DNA from: Symbiodinium natans
Lineage: Eukaryota > Sar > Dinophyceae > Suessiales > Symbiodiniaceae
NCBI GenBank assembly: GCA_905221605.1
Contig: CAJNDS010002324.1
Location: forward strand, 1 to 57,500
Length of the DNA: 57,500 nt
Direction of reading: 5' to 3'
The notes beneath the pieces were generated by a model. The model was not told where the DNA came from. It ran no database searches and saw only the letters and a program-made list of their open reading frames with translations. Position numbers and translations under genes: made by a program. Below, one piece after another: positions 1 to 10,711 of the stretch. The stretch's first letter is position 1; every line of letters starts with the position of its first letter.

Positions 1-19
1 GGGAGGGCCCCCTCAATCA

Positions 20-350
20 GCTTCATCATCATCATCCTCATCCTCATCCGCATCATCATCATCATCTTCATTATCGTCATCATCTTCATCATCTATCATC
101 ATCATCTTCATCATCTTTTTTCATCATCCCCATCATCTCTCTCATCTCCACGGTTGTTTCAATATGTTTCATGTGCATCCTTGACATCAATGATCCCAAT
201 CAGCTTCATCATCATCTTCATCATCTTCATCATCTTCATCATCTTCATCATTTTCATCATCTTCATCATCTTCATCGTCTTCATCATCTCCATTATCTTC
301 ATCATCTTCATGATCTGCTTCATCTGCTTCATCCTTCATCTGTTTCTTAT
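20..350. repeat. TCATCA/TCATCT microsatellite
   Basis: Nearly uninterrupted trinucleotide and hexanucleotide repeats of TCATCA and TCATCT type. Both strands are open in places only because the unit is a multiple of three; the apparent peptides are runs of His-His-Leu or Asp-Glu. I see no gene here. Confidence 0.95.
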
Positions 351-384
351 GTTTCATTGCTTCTTGGGGCCCAGGAGGGCCTGG

Positions 385-2230
385 GGCAGGAGCAACTTTG
401 CCGGTCAAAACTTGCCGGGATCCCCTTGGCACCCTGGAAAAGTGATGCAAATACCACACAAAACGGGAAAGGGTAGGAACAACTTTGTCGGTCAAAATTT
501 GCCGGGATCCCCTTGGCACCCTGGAAAAGTCCTGCAAATACCACACAAGACGGGAAAGGGTAGGAACAACTTTGCCGGTCAAAATTTGCCGGGATCCCCT
601 TGGCACCCTGGAAAAGTCCTGCAAATACCACACAAAACGGGAAAGGGTAGGAACAACATTTGCCGGTCGAAATTTGCCGGGATTCCCTTGGCACCCCGGA
701 AAAGTGATGCAAATACCACACAAAACGGGAAAGGGTAGGAACAACTTTGCGGGTCAAAATTTGCCGGGATTCCCTTGGCACCCTAGAAAAGTCCTGCAAA
801 TACCACACAAAACGGGAAAGGGTAGGAACAACTTTGCCGGTCAAAATTTGCCGGGATCCCCTTGGCACCCGAGAAAAGTGATGCAAATACCACACAAAAC
901 GGGAAAGGGTAGGAACAACTTTGCCGGTCAAAATTTGCCGGGATCCCCTTGGCACTCGGGAAAAGTGATGCAAATGCCACACAAAACGCGAACGGGTAGG
1001 AACAACTTTGCGGGTCAAAATTTGCCGGGACCCCCTTGGCACCCTTGAAAAGTGATGCAAATACCACACAAAACGGGAAAGGGTAGGAACAACTTTGCCG
1101 GTCAAAATTTGCCGGGATCCCCTTGGCACCCTGGAAAAGTCCTGCAAATACCACACAAAACGGGAAAGGGTAGGAACAACTTTGCCGGTCAAAATTTGCC
1201 GGGATCCCCTTGGCACTCGGGAAAAGTGATGCAAATACCACACAAAACGAAAAAGGGTAGGAACAACTTTGCGGGTCAAAATTTGCCGGGATTCCCTTGG
1301 CACCCTGGAAAAGTCCTGCAAATACCACACAAAACGGGAAAGGGTAGGAACAACTTTGCCGGTCAAAATTTGCCGGGATTCCCTTGGCACCCTGGAAAAG
1401 TCCTGCAAATACCACACAAGACGGGAAAGGGTAGGAACAACTTTGCCGGTCAAAATTTGCCGGGATCCCCTTGGCACTCGGGAAAAGTGATGCAAATACC
1501 ACACAAAACGGGAACGGGTAGGAACAACTTTGCGGGTCAAAATTTGCCGGGACCCCCTTGGCACCCGGGAAAAGTGATGCAAATACCACACAAAACGGGA
1601 AAGGGTAGGAACAACTTTGCCGGTCAAAATTTGCCGGGATCCCCTTGGCACCCTTGAAAAGTGATGCAAATACCACACAAAACGGGAACGGGTAGGAACA
1701 ACTTTGCCGGTCAAAATTTGCCGGGATTCCCTTAGCACCCTGGAAAAGTCCTGCAAATACCACACAAAACGGGAAAGGGTAGGAACAACTTTGCCGGTCA
1801 AAATTTGCCGGGATTCCCTTGGCACCCTGGAAAAGTCCTGCAAATACCACACAAAACGGGAAAGGGTAGGAACAACTTTGCGGGTCAACATTTGCCGGGA
1901 TTCCCTTGGCACCCTGGAAAAGTGATGCAAATACCACACAAAACGGGAAAGGGTAGGAACAACTTTGCGGGTCAAAATTTGCCGGGATCCCCTTGGCACC
2001 ATGGAAAAGTGATGCAAATACCACACAAAACGGGAACGGGTAGGAACAACCTTTGCCGGTCAAAATTTGCCGGGATTCCCTTGGCACCCTGGAAAAGTCC
2101 TGCAAATACCACACAAAACGGGACAGGGTAGGAACAACTTTGCGGGTCGAAATTTGCCGGGCCCGCAGTGGCGCTCTGGAAAAGTCCCGCAAAAACCACA
2201 CAAGACGAGAAAGGGAGGAGTGAGAGGTCA
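385..2230. repeat. 87-bp minisatellite, about 21 tandem copies
   Basis: Tandem units start near 391, 478 and 565 with a spacing of exactly 87 bp, and continue to about 2225 with decay in the last copies. Each unit contains GGGATCCCCTTGGCACCC-like and AAATACCACACAAAACGGG-like blocks. Units alternate between GTGATG and GTCCTG before the CAAATACC block, and between TTTGCCGGT and TTTGCGGGT. Because 87 equals 29 codons, long frames stay open on both strands, the longest being 559 codons on the minus strand. Two units carry one extra base (near 657 and 2049), which shifts every frame, so I read this as a satellite and not a gene. A repeat protein cannot be excluded without transcripts. Confidence 0.95.
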
Positions 2231-2289
2231 AAATCTGCCGACGAAAAGCATGAGTTTACGAAGGCAAAAATGTTGATGAACGCGGGCTC

Positions 2290-2962
2290 CTGAAACATAA
2301 ACATCTTCAATTCACTGAGCCAAAAGCCCGATGATAAAGCAGTGGAAAGGAAAGGGGGATGACTCCCTGCGCGTGGACCTTTCCATAATACTCCATCATA
2401 TTCCTCCTCTCGGCCTATCTCTTCTGTTCCTTTCCTTACCCTTCTCTTCTTCTGCTTCCTTTGAACTGATAAAACACAAGACAGGAACTCATATGATAAA
2501 GCAGTGGAAGGGAAAGGGGGATGACTCCCTGCGCGTGGACCTTTCCATAATACTCCATCATATTCATCCTTTCGGCCTATCTCTTCTGTTCCTTTCCGTA
2601 CCCTTCTCCTTCTCATAGTTCTTCCTTTTTGTTTTTCTCATTTCGAAAAGAAGGAGGGAAGGGAGAAACAAGGGAGAGAGAATAGATAACGAAGAGTGCC
2701 ATCTTCTCTGCGCCTTGTTTTGTCTCTCCCTCTTCTCTATTCATCTGTCTTCTATTCTTTTCTTTGCTCTTCCCATTAAATATGCAATCCTTGGTATCTC
2801 TCCTCTCTCCTTCTCTCTTCCTGCAACAGATGTCCTTTTGGATCGTTTTCTGCATCTTCAAGCGAGAAAAAAGGACACCCAAAAGAAAACACTGAGGGTG
2901 CCCCCTTTGCGCGTTTGAAGACACAGAAGGCGATTAAAAGGGACGCCCAGCTGATGCTCATG

Positions 2963-3021
<59 letters not shown>

Positions 3022-5170
3022 CTCTCGATCCCTACATATGGGCGATGGAACGGGTGTCCATTTCAATCGTTTTCTGCATCTTCAAGAGAAAAACGGACAC
3101 CCCACAAGAAGGAAAAGTAACATAAGAGATAGGGAGAGAAATTGACCCTTTCCTCTCTTCTTATCTGCTATTTTTCTTATTCGCTTCAAAAAAGCAACAT
3201 AAGGGAAAGGGGATTTCCTGAAGAGGAGAGAGGGAACCTATCTGTGAAAAGCAAGAATGGTTTTTTCTAGTTCGAAAGGGAATAGGGAGAGACAAGGGAG
3301 AGATGGTATGTACAGCTTTGCGCCTTATTTTGTGAATCCTGTCTCCTTGCTTCCTGTCTCTTCTATTCCTTGCAGCACGCTTCGAGAAACATAGCATCCT
3401 TGTTATCTTTCCTCTCTCACTTCCCTTTCCCTTCTCTTCTTCTGCTTCCTTTGAACTGATAAAACACAAGAAAGGAACTCATATGATAAAGCAGTGGAAA
3501 GGTAAGCAGAGGGTGACTCCCTGCGCGTGGACCTTTCCATAATGCTCCATCATATTCATCCTCTCGGCCTATCTCTTCTGTTCCTTTCCTTACTCTTCTC
3601 CTTCTCATAGTTCTTCCTTTTTGTTTTTCTCATTTCGAAAAGAAAGAGGGAAGGGAGAAACAAGGGAGAGAGAATAGATAAAGAAGAGTGCCATCTTCTC
3701 TGCGCCTTGTTTTGTCTCTCCCTCTTCTCTATTCATCTGTCTTCTATTCTTTTCTTTGCTCTTCCCATTAAATATGCAATCCTTGGTATCTCTCCTCTCT
3801 CCTTCTCTCTTCCTGCAACAGATGTCCTTTTGGATCGTTTTCTGCATCTTCAAGCGAGAAAAAAGGACACAGAATGCGATGAAAAAAGGGACGCCCATGT
3901 TGGATTGGCAGCAAGCCCAGCTGATGCTCATGATTCTCTCTCTTTCCCTACATATGGGCGATGGAACGGGTGTCCTTTTCAATCGTTTTCTGCATCTTCA
4001 AGAGAAAAAGGGACACCCCCACAAGAAGGAAAAGTAACATAAGAGATAGGGAGGGAAATTGAAGAACTCCTCATGTTACTTAGTCATTCCCTTTCCTCTC
4101 TTCTTATCTGCCCATTTTCTGTGCGCCTTGTTTTGTCTCTCCCTCTTCTCCCTCCATCTCTCTTCTAGTCTTTTCTTTGCTCTTCCCATTGAAATGCAAC
4201 CCTTTTTATCTCTCCTCTCTTCTTCTCTCTCCCTCCTCTTCTCCTGTTCCCCTCTAAACGACAAAAACGCAAGAAAGGAAGAATAAGAGGGGAATGGAGG
4301 CCCTGTTCCTTTATTCTCCTCTTTCAATGGATGGGGGAAGTGAGCGGAGTTGGCTCCTTGCCCGTACACCCTCCCCATGCTTCAGCAAACCCCTCCTCTC
4401 GCCCTATCGCCTCTGTTCTTTTCCTTGTGCCCAAACGGAAAACGAAAACGGGTTCCTTTATATGTTCATTGTCCTTCCATTGGTTTTTTTATTTCACAGG
4501 GAAAAGAACCAGAGAAGAGAGGTGAGATGAAAACGGCACCATCTTCTCTTTGCCCTTTTTTTGCACCTCCCTCTCCTGTCTTCATTTCTCTTCCACTCTT
4601 TTTTCCATTGCTCTTCCCATAATATTGCATTCCTTTTGATACACTCACAGGAAATTAAAATGGCCTCCTTGTTGTCTCTCCTCTCTCACTTCCCTTTCCC
4701 TTCTCTCCTTCTGTTTCCTTTTAACTTTAACTGATAAAACACAAGAAAGGAGCTTGTAAAATCAAGCAGTGGAAGGGTAAGCAGAAGGTGACTCCTTGTG
4801 CGTGGACCTTTGCCGTACTTCATCATACCCCTCTTTTCGGCCTATCTCTTCGGCTCTTTTCCTAACCCTTCTTCTTTTCATCTTTCTTTTTGTTTTTCTC
4901 ATTTCGAAAAGACAGAGGGAACGGAGAGATAAGAGAGACAGGATAGATAAAGCAGAGTACCATCTTCTTTGCGCCTTGTTTTGTCTCTCCCTCTCCTTTA
5001 TTCATCTCTCTTCTATTCTTTTCTTGGCTCTTCCCATGAAAATTGTGTTCCTCTTATCTCTCCCTCCTTCTATCCCTTCTCTTCTCCTGTTCACGAGAGC
5101 CTTCGACTTTAGGGTTGAGGAGAAAAAGAGAAGAGAAAAGAGGAACTACCTGGTTCTTGTTCCTGAGGCC
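2290..5170. repeat. TC-rich region with about 1-kb higher-order tandem repeat
   Basis: The plus strand is strongly pyrimidine-rich. A block beginning ATAAAGCAGTGGAAAGG followed by CTGCGCGTGGACC occurs near 2333, 2496, 3485 and, diverged, 4763. A downstream block with GCGCCTTGTTTTGTCTCTCC occurs near 2710, 3702, 4123 and 4970. The offset between the second and third units is about 992 bp (2613-2910 against 3605-3900). Open frames here give Ser/Leu/Phe-rich or Arg/Glu-rich peptides typical of low-complexity DNA. I see no gene. Confidence 0.85.
2965..3020. repeat. (TC)n dinucleotide microsatellite
   Basis: About 28 consecutive TC units, with a small interruption near 3019. The corresponding part of the next ~1 kb unit (around 3935) has only a few TC repeats, so this stretch expanded after the unit was duplicated. 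Confidence 0.95.
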
Positions 5171-6240
5171 ACCATAGTACGACTGACGTGACAGCAGCGT
5201 ACCCTCGTGGAAACGTGTATGGCTATAAGAAAACCCGAGTCCCAGCTTCCAAATAGACCCTATTTAAGCCACCCACACCCCCCCCCCCCCCCCCCGTCTT
5301 GCATGGATCCACCCCTTTTCCTCTCTTAGACGGTTCTGCATGGCTGCAGGCTTCACGAGTCAGGGCTTGTCAGGGCCGGGGCCCCTCCCACTCGTTTTCG
5401 CACTCGTGCATCCACGAAATGGTGAGAAGCAGGTCCCATGTGTTTTGGAGGTTGGGGAGTGGAAAACCTCGAGAGGTCCCAATGAAACCAATCAAAACCG
5501 ATGTTTTGGGGGGTCTTGAGGCCTGGACTGCCCCAAGATCCTTTAAGCAGGATTAACCCGAATTGCGACAGAGTCTCATACATTTTTCCTCAAGAAGTAT
5601 AGTTGACATCCAATTCTGCGAACCAACCCAATTCAAACGTTCATAATCAAATTTGGAAAGAGCAAAGTCCCTTAATTCCATGCGTGTAATACTTGAATGC
5701 GCTTTTGAAGTACGAGGGATTTGAACTTACATCTCAATGAATCCACTCCTTCCCTGATTGCAACAAAGAACGGTTCTCCACTTTCCACTGCTTTCGATTG
5801 AGATGTGTTTAAGTACTCGTTCTTCCTCCCCGACCTTTAAAACATTGCGACCTCTCGGCATTTCGTGAGTTTGGGACAGCAAACTCCTGAGATGTGTTAG
5901 CCGTTAGCCCCTAAATCCTCAACCCTAAACCCTAAACCCTAAACCCGAAACCCTAAACCCAAACTCTCAAAGCACTCGCGAGCTGTGGGAGAGCAAAAGG
6001 CCTCGAGAGGTCTCAATGCTTTGTACTCGAAAGCCATGCTGCTTTTTGTAATTGGGGGTTAATTCAATATCCGGCAGCTTGTCGTTGAAATAGCTTTCAT
6101 GCACCTCGTGAAATGAATTTAAGGGGTTGTGCTCTTGAAATTTTCGGCGCCTCTCAAGGTCAAAACGACATACTACTTAAGCTTCTGCGTCAAACCACGC
6201 GCGAAGTGGTGGATCCATGGTAGTGGGGAGGGGGGGGGGT
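5170..6240. other. Non-genic spacer with poly-C tract and a telomere-like patch
   Basis: No convincing coding frame. A run of 18 C lies at 5278-5295 and degenerate CCCTAAA repeats at 5918-5964. The stretch 5580-6200 is less GC-rich than its surroundings and I do not see it repeated elsewhere in the window. Confidence 0.6.
5918..5964 (-). repeat. Interstitial telomere-like array (CCCTAAA)
   Basis: About six units of CCCTAAA with single-base variants. The orientation is opposite to the array at 6424-6536. Confidence 0.9.
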
Positions 6241-6244
6241 AGCA

Positions 6245-6345
6245 TATCTATGTCTCTATATAAATATATATTTTTGTGTATTCATTTGCTTATATATATA
6301 TATACACATTAATGCACATATATGTATACACGATATGCAAAGTAC
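6245..6345. repeat. AT-rich (TA)n tract
   Basis: TATATA runs and ATATATG-type repeats next to a G-run at 6225-6239. The base composition differs sharply from the GC-rich surroundings. Confidence 0.8.
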
Positions 6346-6423
6346 CAAGACTTACCTCGTGTACAGGCCCAGATGCGGACTGGGCGACCGTGAGCGCTCT
6401 GACCGCCGGGTCTCCTCAGTTCA

Positions 6424-6536
6424 AGGTTAGGGTTTGGGGTTTAGGGTTTAGGGTTTAGGGTTTAGGGTTTAGGGTTTAGGGTTTAGGGTTTAGGGTTTCG
6501 GGTTTGGGGTTTAGGGTTTAGGGTTTAAGGTTTAAG
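6424..6536 (+). repeat. Interstitial telomere-like array (TTTAGGG)
   Basis: About fifteen units of TTTAGGG with a few variants (TTTGGGG, TTTCGGG, TTTAAGG) at the margins. TTTAGGG is the telomere unit reported for dinoflagellates and plants. Confidence 0.95.
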
Positions 6537-6539
6537 GGG

Positions 6540-8100
6540 GAACGCGCATCCTGAATCCTAAGCACCCTGAACTGTTTGTTGTTGGCAGTTTCGAGTTGAG
6601 GGTTACGGCTTGCAGGGCTTATAGGGTTCCCAGGGCTTTGGGTCGCGGATAGGGATTTAAGAACATCTGTTCGCCTGAAGGTTCGGAAATCACAGCCTGC
6701 ACCCTAAACCCCACAAAATCTGAAGAAAGCTCCGCATCTTACATCCCCAAGCCCCCACCTTCTCACGCTCCGGCTGACACACTGCCGTACTGTAGTAGAA
6801 AGCCACAAGTGGTCAGAAACCTTCACAACCCTTCGCCCCTAAAGCCCAAAATCCCCAAAACCCGACGACACCAAAAGCCATACTTAAAGCCCTCATGGTA
6901 GCACTCGTGATTCGGGGCTGAAGGGGTTCAGATTGGTTTAGGGTTTGCAAGGGTTTTGGGATGAAGGAAGTCAGCCCTAAACCCTCAACATCCCTGGCCA
7001 CAAACACATTTTGCGCTGGAAAGCCCCTAAACTCTACATAAAAAACCTAATCCCCGGTTGCGGGTTTAGGTAGGAGGTGGTGAGGTTGTACTGGGACTGT
7101 GGGGTCTAGTTTAAGTCGAAGTAAAAGATTCGGTGTCATACGGTCTTAAGGAGTGTTGTAGAAGAGTTGCAGGGTTTAGGGTCATGCTGGGTAAGGGATG
7201 AACCTCCTAGGGCTACTTAAACCCTTAAATGCCCCATCATAGTGGCCTAACCCTTTATGTTGCGTCATGTAGGCTGTTATTCTGGTTCCAGGTATTTATC
7301 TTCAGATGGTCCACGGCTGCCCGTCTGTGAGCAGCGACCCCTTGCGTTTGAAGGTTTAGGGACCCTAAACACCAAGCCTTAAACCCTAAACCAGTTCACC
7401 ATGTCCTTCATTACCCGGACCTCAACTCCGCCACCTGCACAGTGCTCTAGGTTTACTTCGCATCGAATGAGGAATTAAATCGCATGCAATGAATGTTTCT
7501 TGAATGTATGAAAAAACAAGGTACTTCAGCGGACAGGTTTCGTATAGTATTTGATTAATACTTTGCGCAGCAAAAACATTGTCAATCCAAGAAAGCACGA
7601 TTTGCTAAGCAAAGCTTCGAGAAAAACCCTAGAGAACCTCCCCTCCCACCCACCGAAAAAGAACGAGCAGCATGGTCCTCTTAATCCCAATCCCTCAAAC
7701 CCTAAACGTGAGATATGATTTCCCAAAACCCTAAAGCGTTTGAAGACGCTCGAAACTCCCTTACGCCGAAATACTCAAACCCCAAACTTTGCATCCTAAG
7801 ACTGTCAACCCCAATACCCTAAATGCCCTCAATACGAATAAACCTAAACCCAAAATACCCCAAACCTCCCAAAGCCCTGTTCATATGCTACACCCAAAAC
7901 CGATAAACCCTAAATGCCCTTCATATGTTTAAGGTCCACTGAGTCCAAACAAGTTTGACTCAAACCCTGCTGAAAGCTGTGGGCTTGGGGTTTAGGGTTT
8001 CGGGTTGAGGGCCGCAATACCAAGTTTCTAAAACCATTATGTGCGTCTGTACGTCGGTATATTGTCACCAACTGTTGCATTACAGTTTGCGGGGACCCCA
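6540..8100. other. Non-genic spacer with scattered CCCTAAA-like motifs
   Basis: Isolated CCCTAAA and GGGTTTAGG units occur throughout on both strands. The few open frames are 60-66 codons long and follow telomere-motif sequence. I see no gene. Confidence 0.6.
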
Positions 8101-8105
8101 AAAGA

Positions 8106-8153
8106 CCCTAAACCCTAAACCCTAAACCCTAAACCCTAAACCCTAAACCCTAA
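8106..8153 (-). repeat. Interstitial telomere-like array (CCCTAAA)
   Basis: Seven near-perfect CCCTAAA units in a row, followed by unique sequence. Confidence 0.95.
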
Positions 8154-8159
8154 AGGCTG

Positions 8160-9030
8160 CGAGGCTCAGCAACTCTCGCCTCCGCGTCATCAGCGAGCAC
8201 CTCTGGATGAAGAGTTTGGGTTTAGGGTATGGGGCGCGGGGCGGGGGGGGGGGGGCTTAGGGTTGAGGGCTTAGCGTTTCGGGTTGTGGGGTTTTCTGGG
8301 CAAAACTCAAGCGGGCGTACCCAAAAGTCATCAGACCCGAAAGCCCCCCCAAAGCCCCACAAGAACTACCCTCGGGCCAAGCCCAGCCTTGTCGAACTGC
8401 CAAGGCCAAGGGCGGTCCATTCACTGCGGTTCCTCGGAGGTGGAAGGGGGTTTGGGTTTAGAGTTTGGGGTTCAGGCTTTAGGGAACGAGGTTGGAGGGG
8501 TTCCAGGGTTTAGCGTGGTTCAGGCTGCTTATAGGGCTTGGGGTTTGAAGCGTCATAAAAGTGCATCATCTTGCTGGAGAAACAATCACTACACCATGAA
8601 GCCTACACCCTAAACCCACAACGTCGCCCCCGCGGAAATGGGAGTCCGGTATTGAGCAGGGAGTTGCCCCCGCCCCACTCCACTCCACTCTCCCCCCCAA
8701 CCCCCCAAACCCTCAAAGCCCCTTAAAGCCCCTCAAAGCCCCTCAAAGCCCTAAACCCCAAACCCTAAACCCTAAACCCCTTTCAGGCCCTTAAACTGCC
8801 AAGGCCAAGGGCGTTCCATTCCACGAGGTTCCTCGGAGGTGGAAGCGAAGGTTTTAGGGTTTGGGGCTTGAAACTTGGGGCTTGGGGCTTGGGGTTTAGG
8901 GTTTCGGGTTTAGGGAGAAATTAGGGTTTAGGGAGTAATTAGGGTTAGGAAATAAGGTGTAGGGTCGACATCGGTTGGCACAACCTTGGCCACATGAATA
9001 CTCTAACCGGGAGCCCTAAACCAACAATTT
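8160..9030. other. Non-genic spacer, degenerate telomere motifs and duplicated pieces
   Basis: Contains a G-run (8237-8256), degenerate TTTAGGG patches near 8850-8950 and a block around 8360-8450 that recurs in altered form near 8790-8850, 37735-37790 and 38780-38880 (shared phrase GGTTCCTCGGAGGTGGAAG). No coding frame is convincing. Confidence 0.6.
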
Positions 9031-9234
9031 TTCGGGTTCATGTAAAATGTAGTCCTAAGTTCGCTGCCCGATGCCCCCAAGCGCTGGGAGTGAAAACAAG
9101 ATTGTAACCCACCTTCTGACCCGACACAGGTTTCGCTGAAAGGCGTCCACGTGACCCGCCCTCACACCAAGCAACCCCGCAAACACCTAACATAACGTTC
9201 ATGAGGTCCGCCCCGAAACCCCGACAAAACAACT

Positions 9235-9312
9235 CGAAACCTGCCCCCCCCCCCCCCCCCCCCCCCGAAAACCGACAACACGTGCAGATGGACCCAAACA
9301 GACATAGCACGC
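9235..9312. repeat. Dispersed element with long poly-C core
   Basis: CTCGAAACCTG, then 23 C (9244-9266), then GAAAACCGACAACACGT. Relatives with different C lengths lie near 18023-18070, 19558-19600, 39282-39327 and 56039-56075. Confidence 0.85.
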
Positions 9313-9744
9313 CTACAGAAGCCTGAGCCCAGGAAACTCCAAAGCCTTCAGCACGGAGGAAATCCACCCCTACAAGATCCTTAGCCATGCCACCCTCTGC
9401 CTTGTCAACCCCCTCAAAAACGGTGACGCCCGAAGAAAAGAGCTAAAACCCCCACCCAAGATCCCAGCCCGAAGGCCTCATTCCCACTGAGCCCTTCAAG
9501 CTTAGAAACACCTGAGAGTGAGAAGGATGGAGGCCCTATAGGGCCTCCCCCAAACCCCGATAAGGTTACAGCAGGAAAGACGTTCAAAGGCCCCGACTCG
9601 ACTTCGGGGCGGGCGTTTGCAGATCGCCAGAGCGGCAGCCTTGTCCGTTGGGGATGGCGGTCTTCGTGGTTGTAGGGGGGTTTCCTAGGTCCACGGTGCA
9701 GGAGTTTGGGAGCTTAGGGTTCTGGGTCGTGGGACCTCATGCAA

Positions 9745-9850
9745 TGTTCAGCAGGATGCCGGCACAAATAAACCCGACACTCAACACTAGATGCAACACG
9801 TACAAGAAAGTTCGCGACTTCGGTGACGCGGGCTCCTGATACTTGGAGAA
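9745..9850. repeat. Dispersed repeat with GTTCGCGACTTCGGTGACGC
   Basis: A block of about 100 bp ending in GACTTCGGTGACGCGGGCTC. Relatives occur near 13480-13575, 20105-20215, 23525-23640, 39640-39740 and 41110-41220, so each X unit carries two diverged copies, one on either side of the ankyrin gene. No coding capacity is apparent. The element's nature is unknown. Confidence 0.75.
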
Positions 9851-10711
9851 TCATGGGCAAGTCTAAGACTCAGTAGGGCTCAACGCAGGCTAACTGTAGT
9901 CGCCCTGCTTGTAAGAACTCCGCGTACCCCAAACCCGTACACTCTTGAATGTAACCCCTCCCTCTAAATCCTGAACCCTTGCACACTTCTCTCGAAAAGA
10001 CCCGTGGGCCTCCGAGCAAGGCGGAGTCGCACACAAGCGGCGGACCTGGAGTTGCACGCGTTTCTGCTTCCGGGGGGAGGGTTGATGAAGGGCTTGCCGG
10101 GTTTATGGTGTGTGTGTGTGTGTTCGTTCAAAGCAACGTTGTAAAGCATTTACTTAGGAAGTTAAGGGAATTGAGGAGCTCAGGTCTGTTTAGGGCTGCA
10201 TTTGAGGCTTCGTGAGCTTGTGGGGTGTACGTCGTTAGGAGTTGGGCGTTTCGGAGAACGGGCGTTTAGGCTGGGTGAGGGGGGGGAGCTCCGGCGTTGA
10301 GACTGCCGAGCAAAAATCATGCGGGGCAATGCCTCCTCCATGCAGCATGGGACGCGCGCGCGCCCGACCCTCCATAAACCCGGAACCCCTGACTCGTCTC
10401 CTGAGATTTCGCGATTTGTGGAAGGGCTTCTGCGGGCGCTTGTAAGCTTCATGAAGCGGTATGCCTCCATTCCGAAACTCTGGGAAGTCGCTACGCCGCT
10501 ACGTGCAAGGCGAGACCCCCGAAAGCTCAAAGCTTAGCCGAGTCTATGCGTGGAGATCCAGTCTAGTAGCTTACAACCCCTCTAAAATCTCTGAATCATC
10601 TTTGTATACCTGTCAGGACAAAATGATGGGTTCAAGCCGAACCCAAAGATGATAAGCCAGGTCCCGAAATCCCAAAGCTCAATTTTCCTTCTTTGTCGTG
10701 GACATCCGCTC

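Noticed and set aside
347-2026. 559-codon minus-strand open frame with a 29-residue repeat
   Set aside because: It arises from the 87-bp satellite, competes with open frames on the other strand, and is interrupted in phase by one-base insertions in two units.
5690-5760. Possible tRNA with a GTTCAAATCCC-like B box on the minus strand
   Set aside because: The T-stem does not pair and no acceptor stem or anticodon arm could be drawn.
10180-10530. 116-codon minus-strand frame downstream of the ankyrin gene (also 40022-40405)
   Set aside because: The X1, X2 and X3 versions differ by frame-changing indels. It is more likely non-coding duplicated DNA.
10625-10650. GGGTTCAAGCCGAACCC as tRNA T-arm or regulatory hairpin
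   Set aside because: It is a short palindrome without the rest of a tRNA. It recurs in X2 and X3 only because the region is duplicated.
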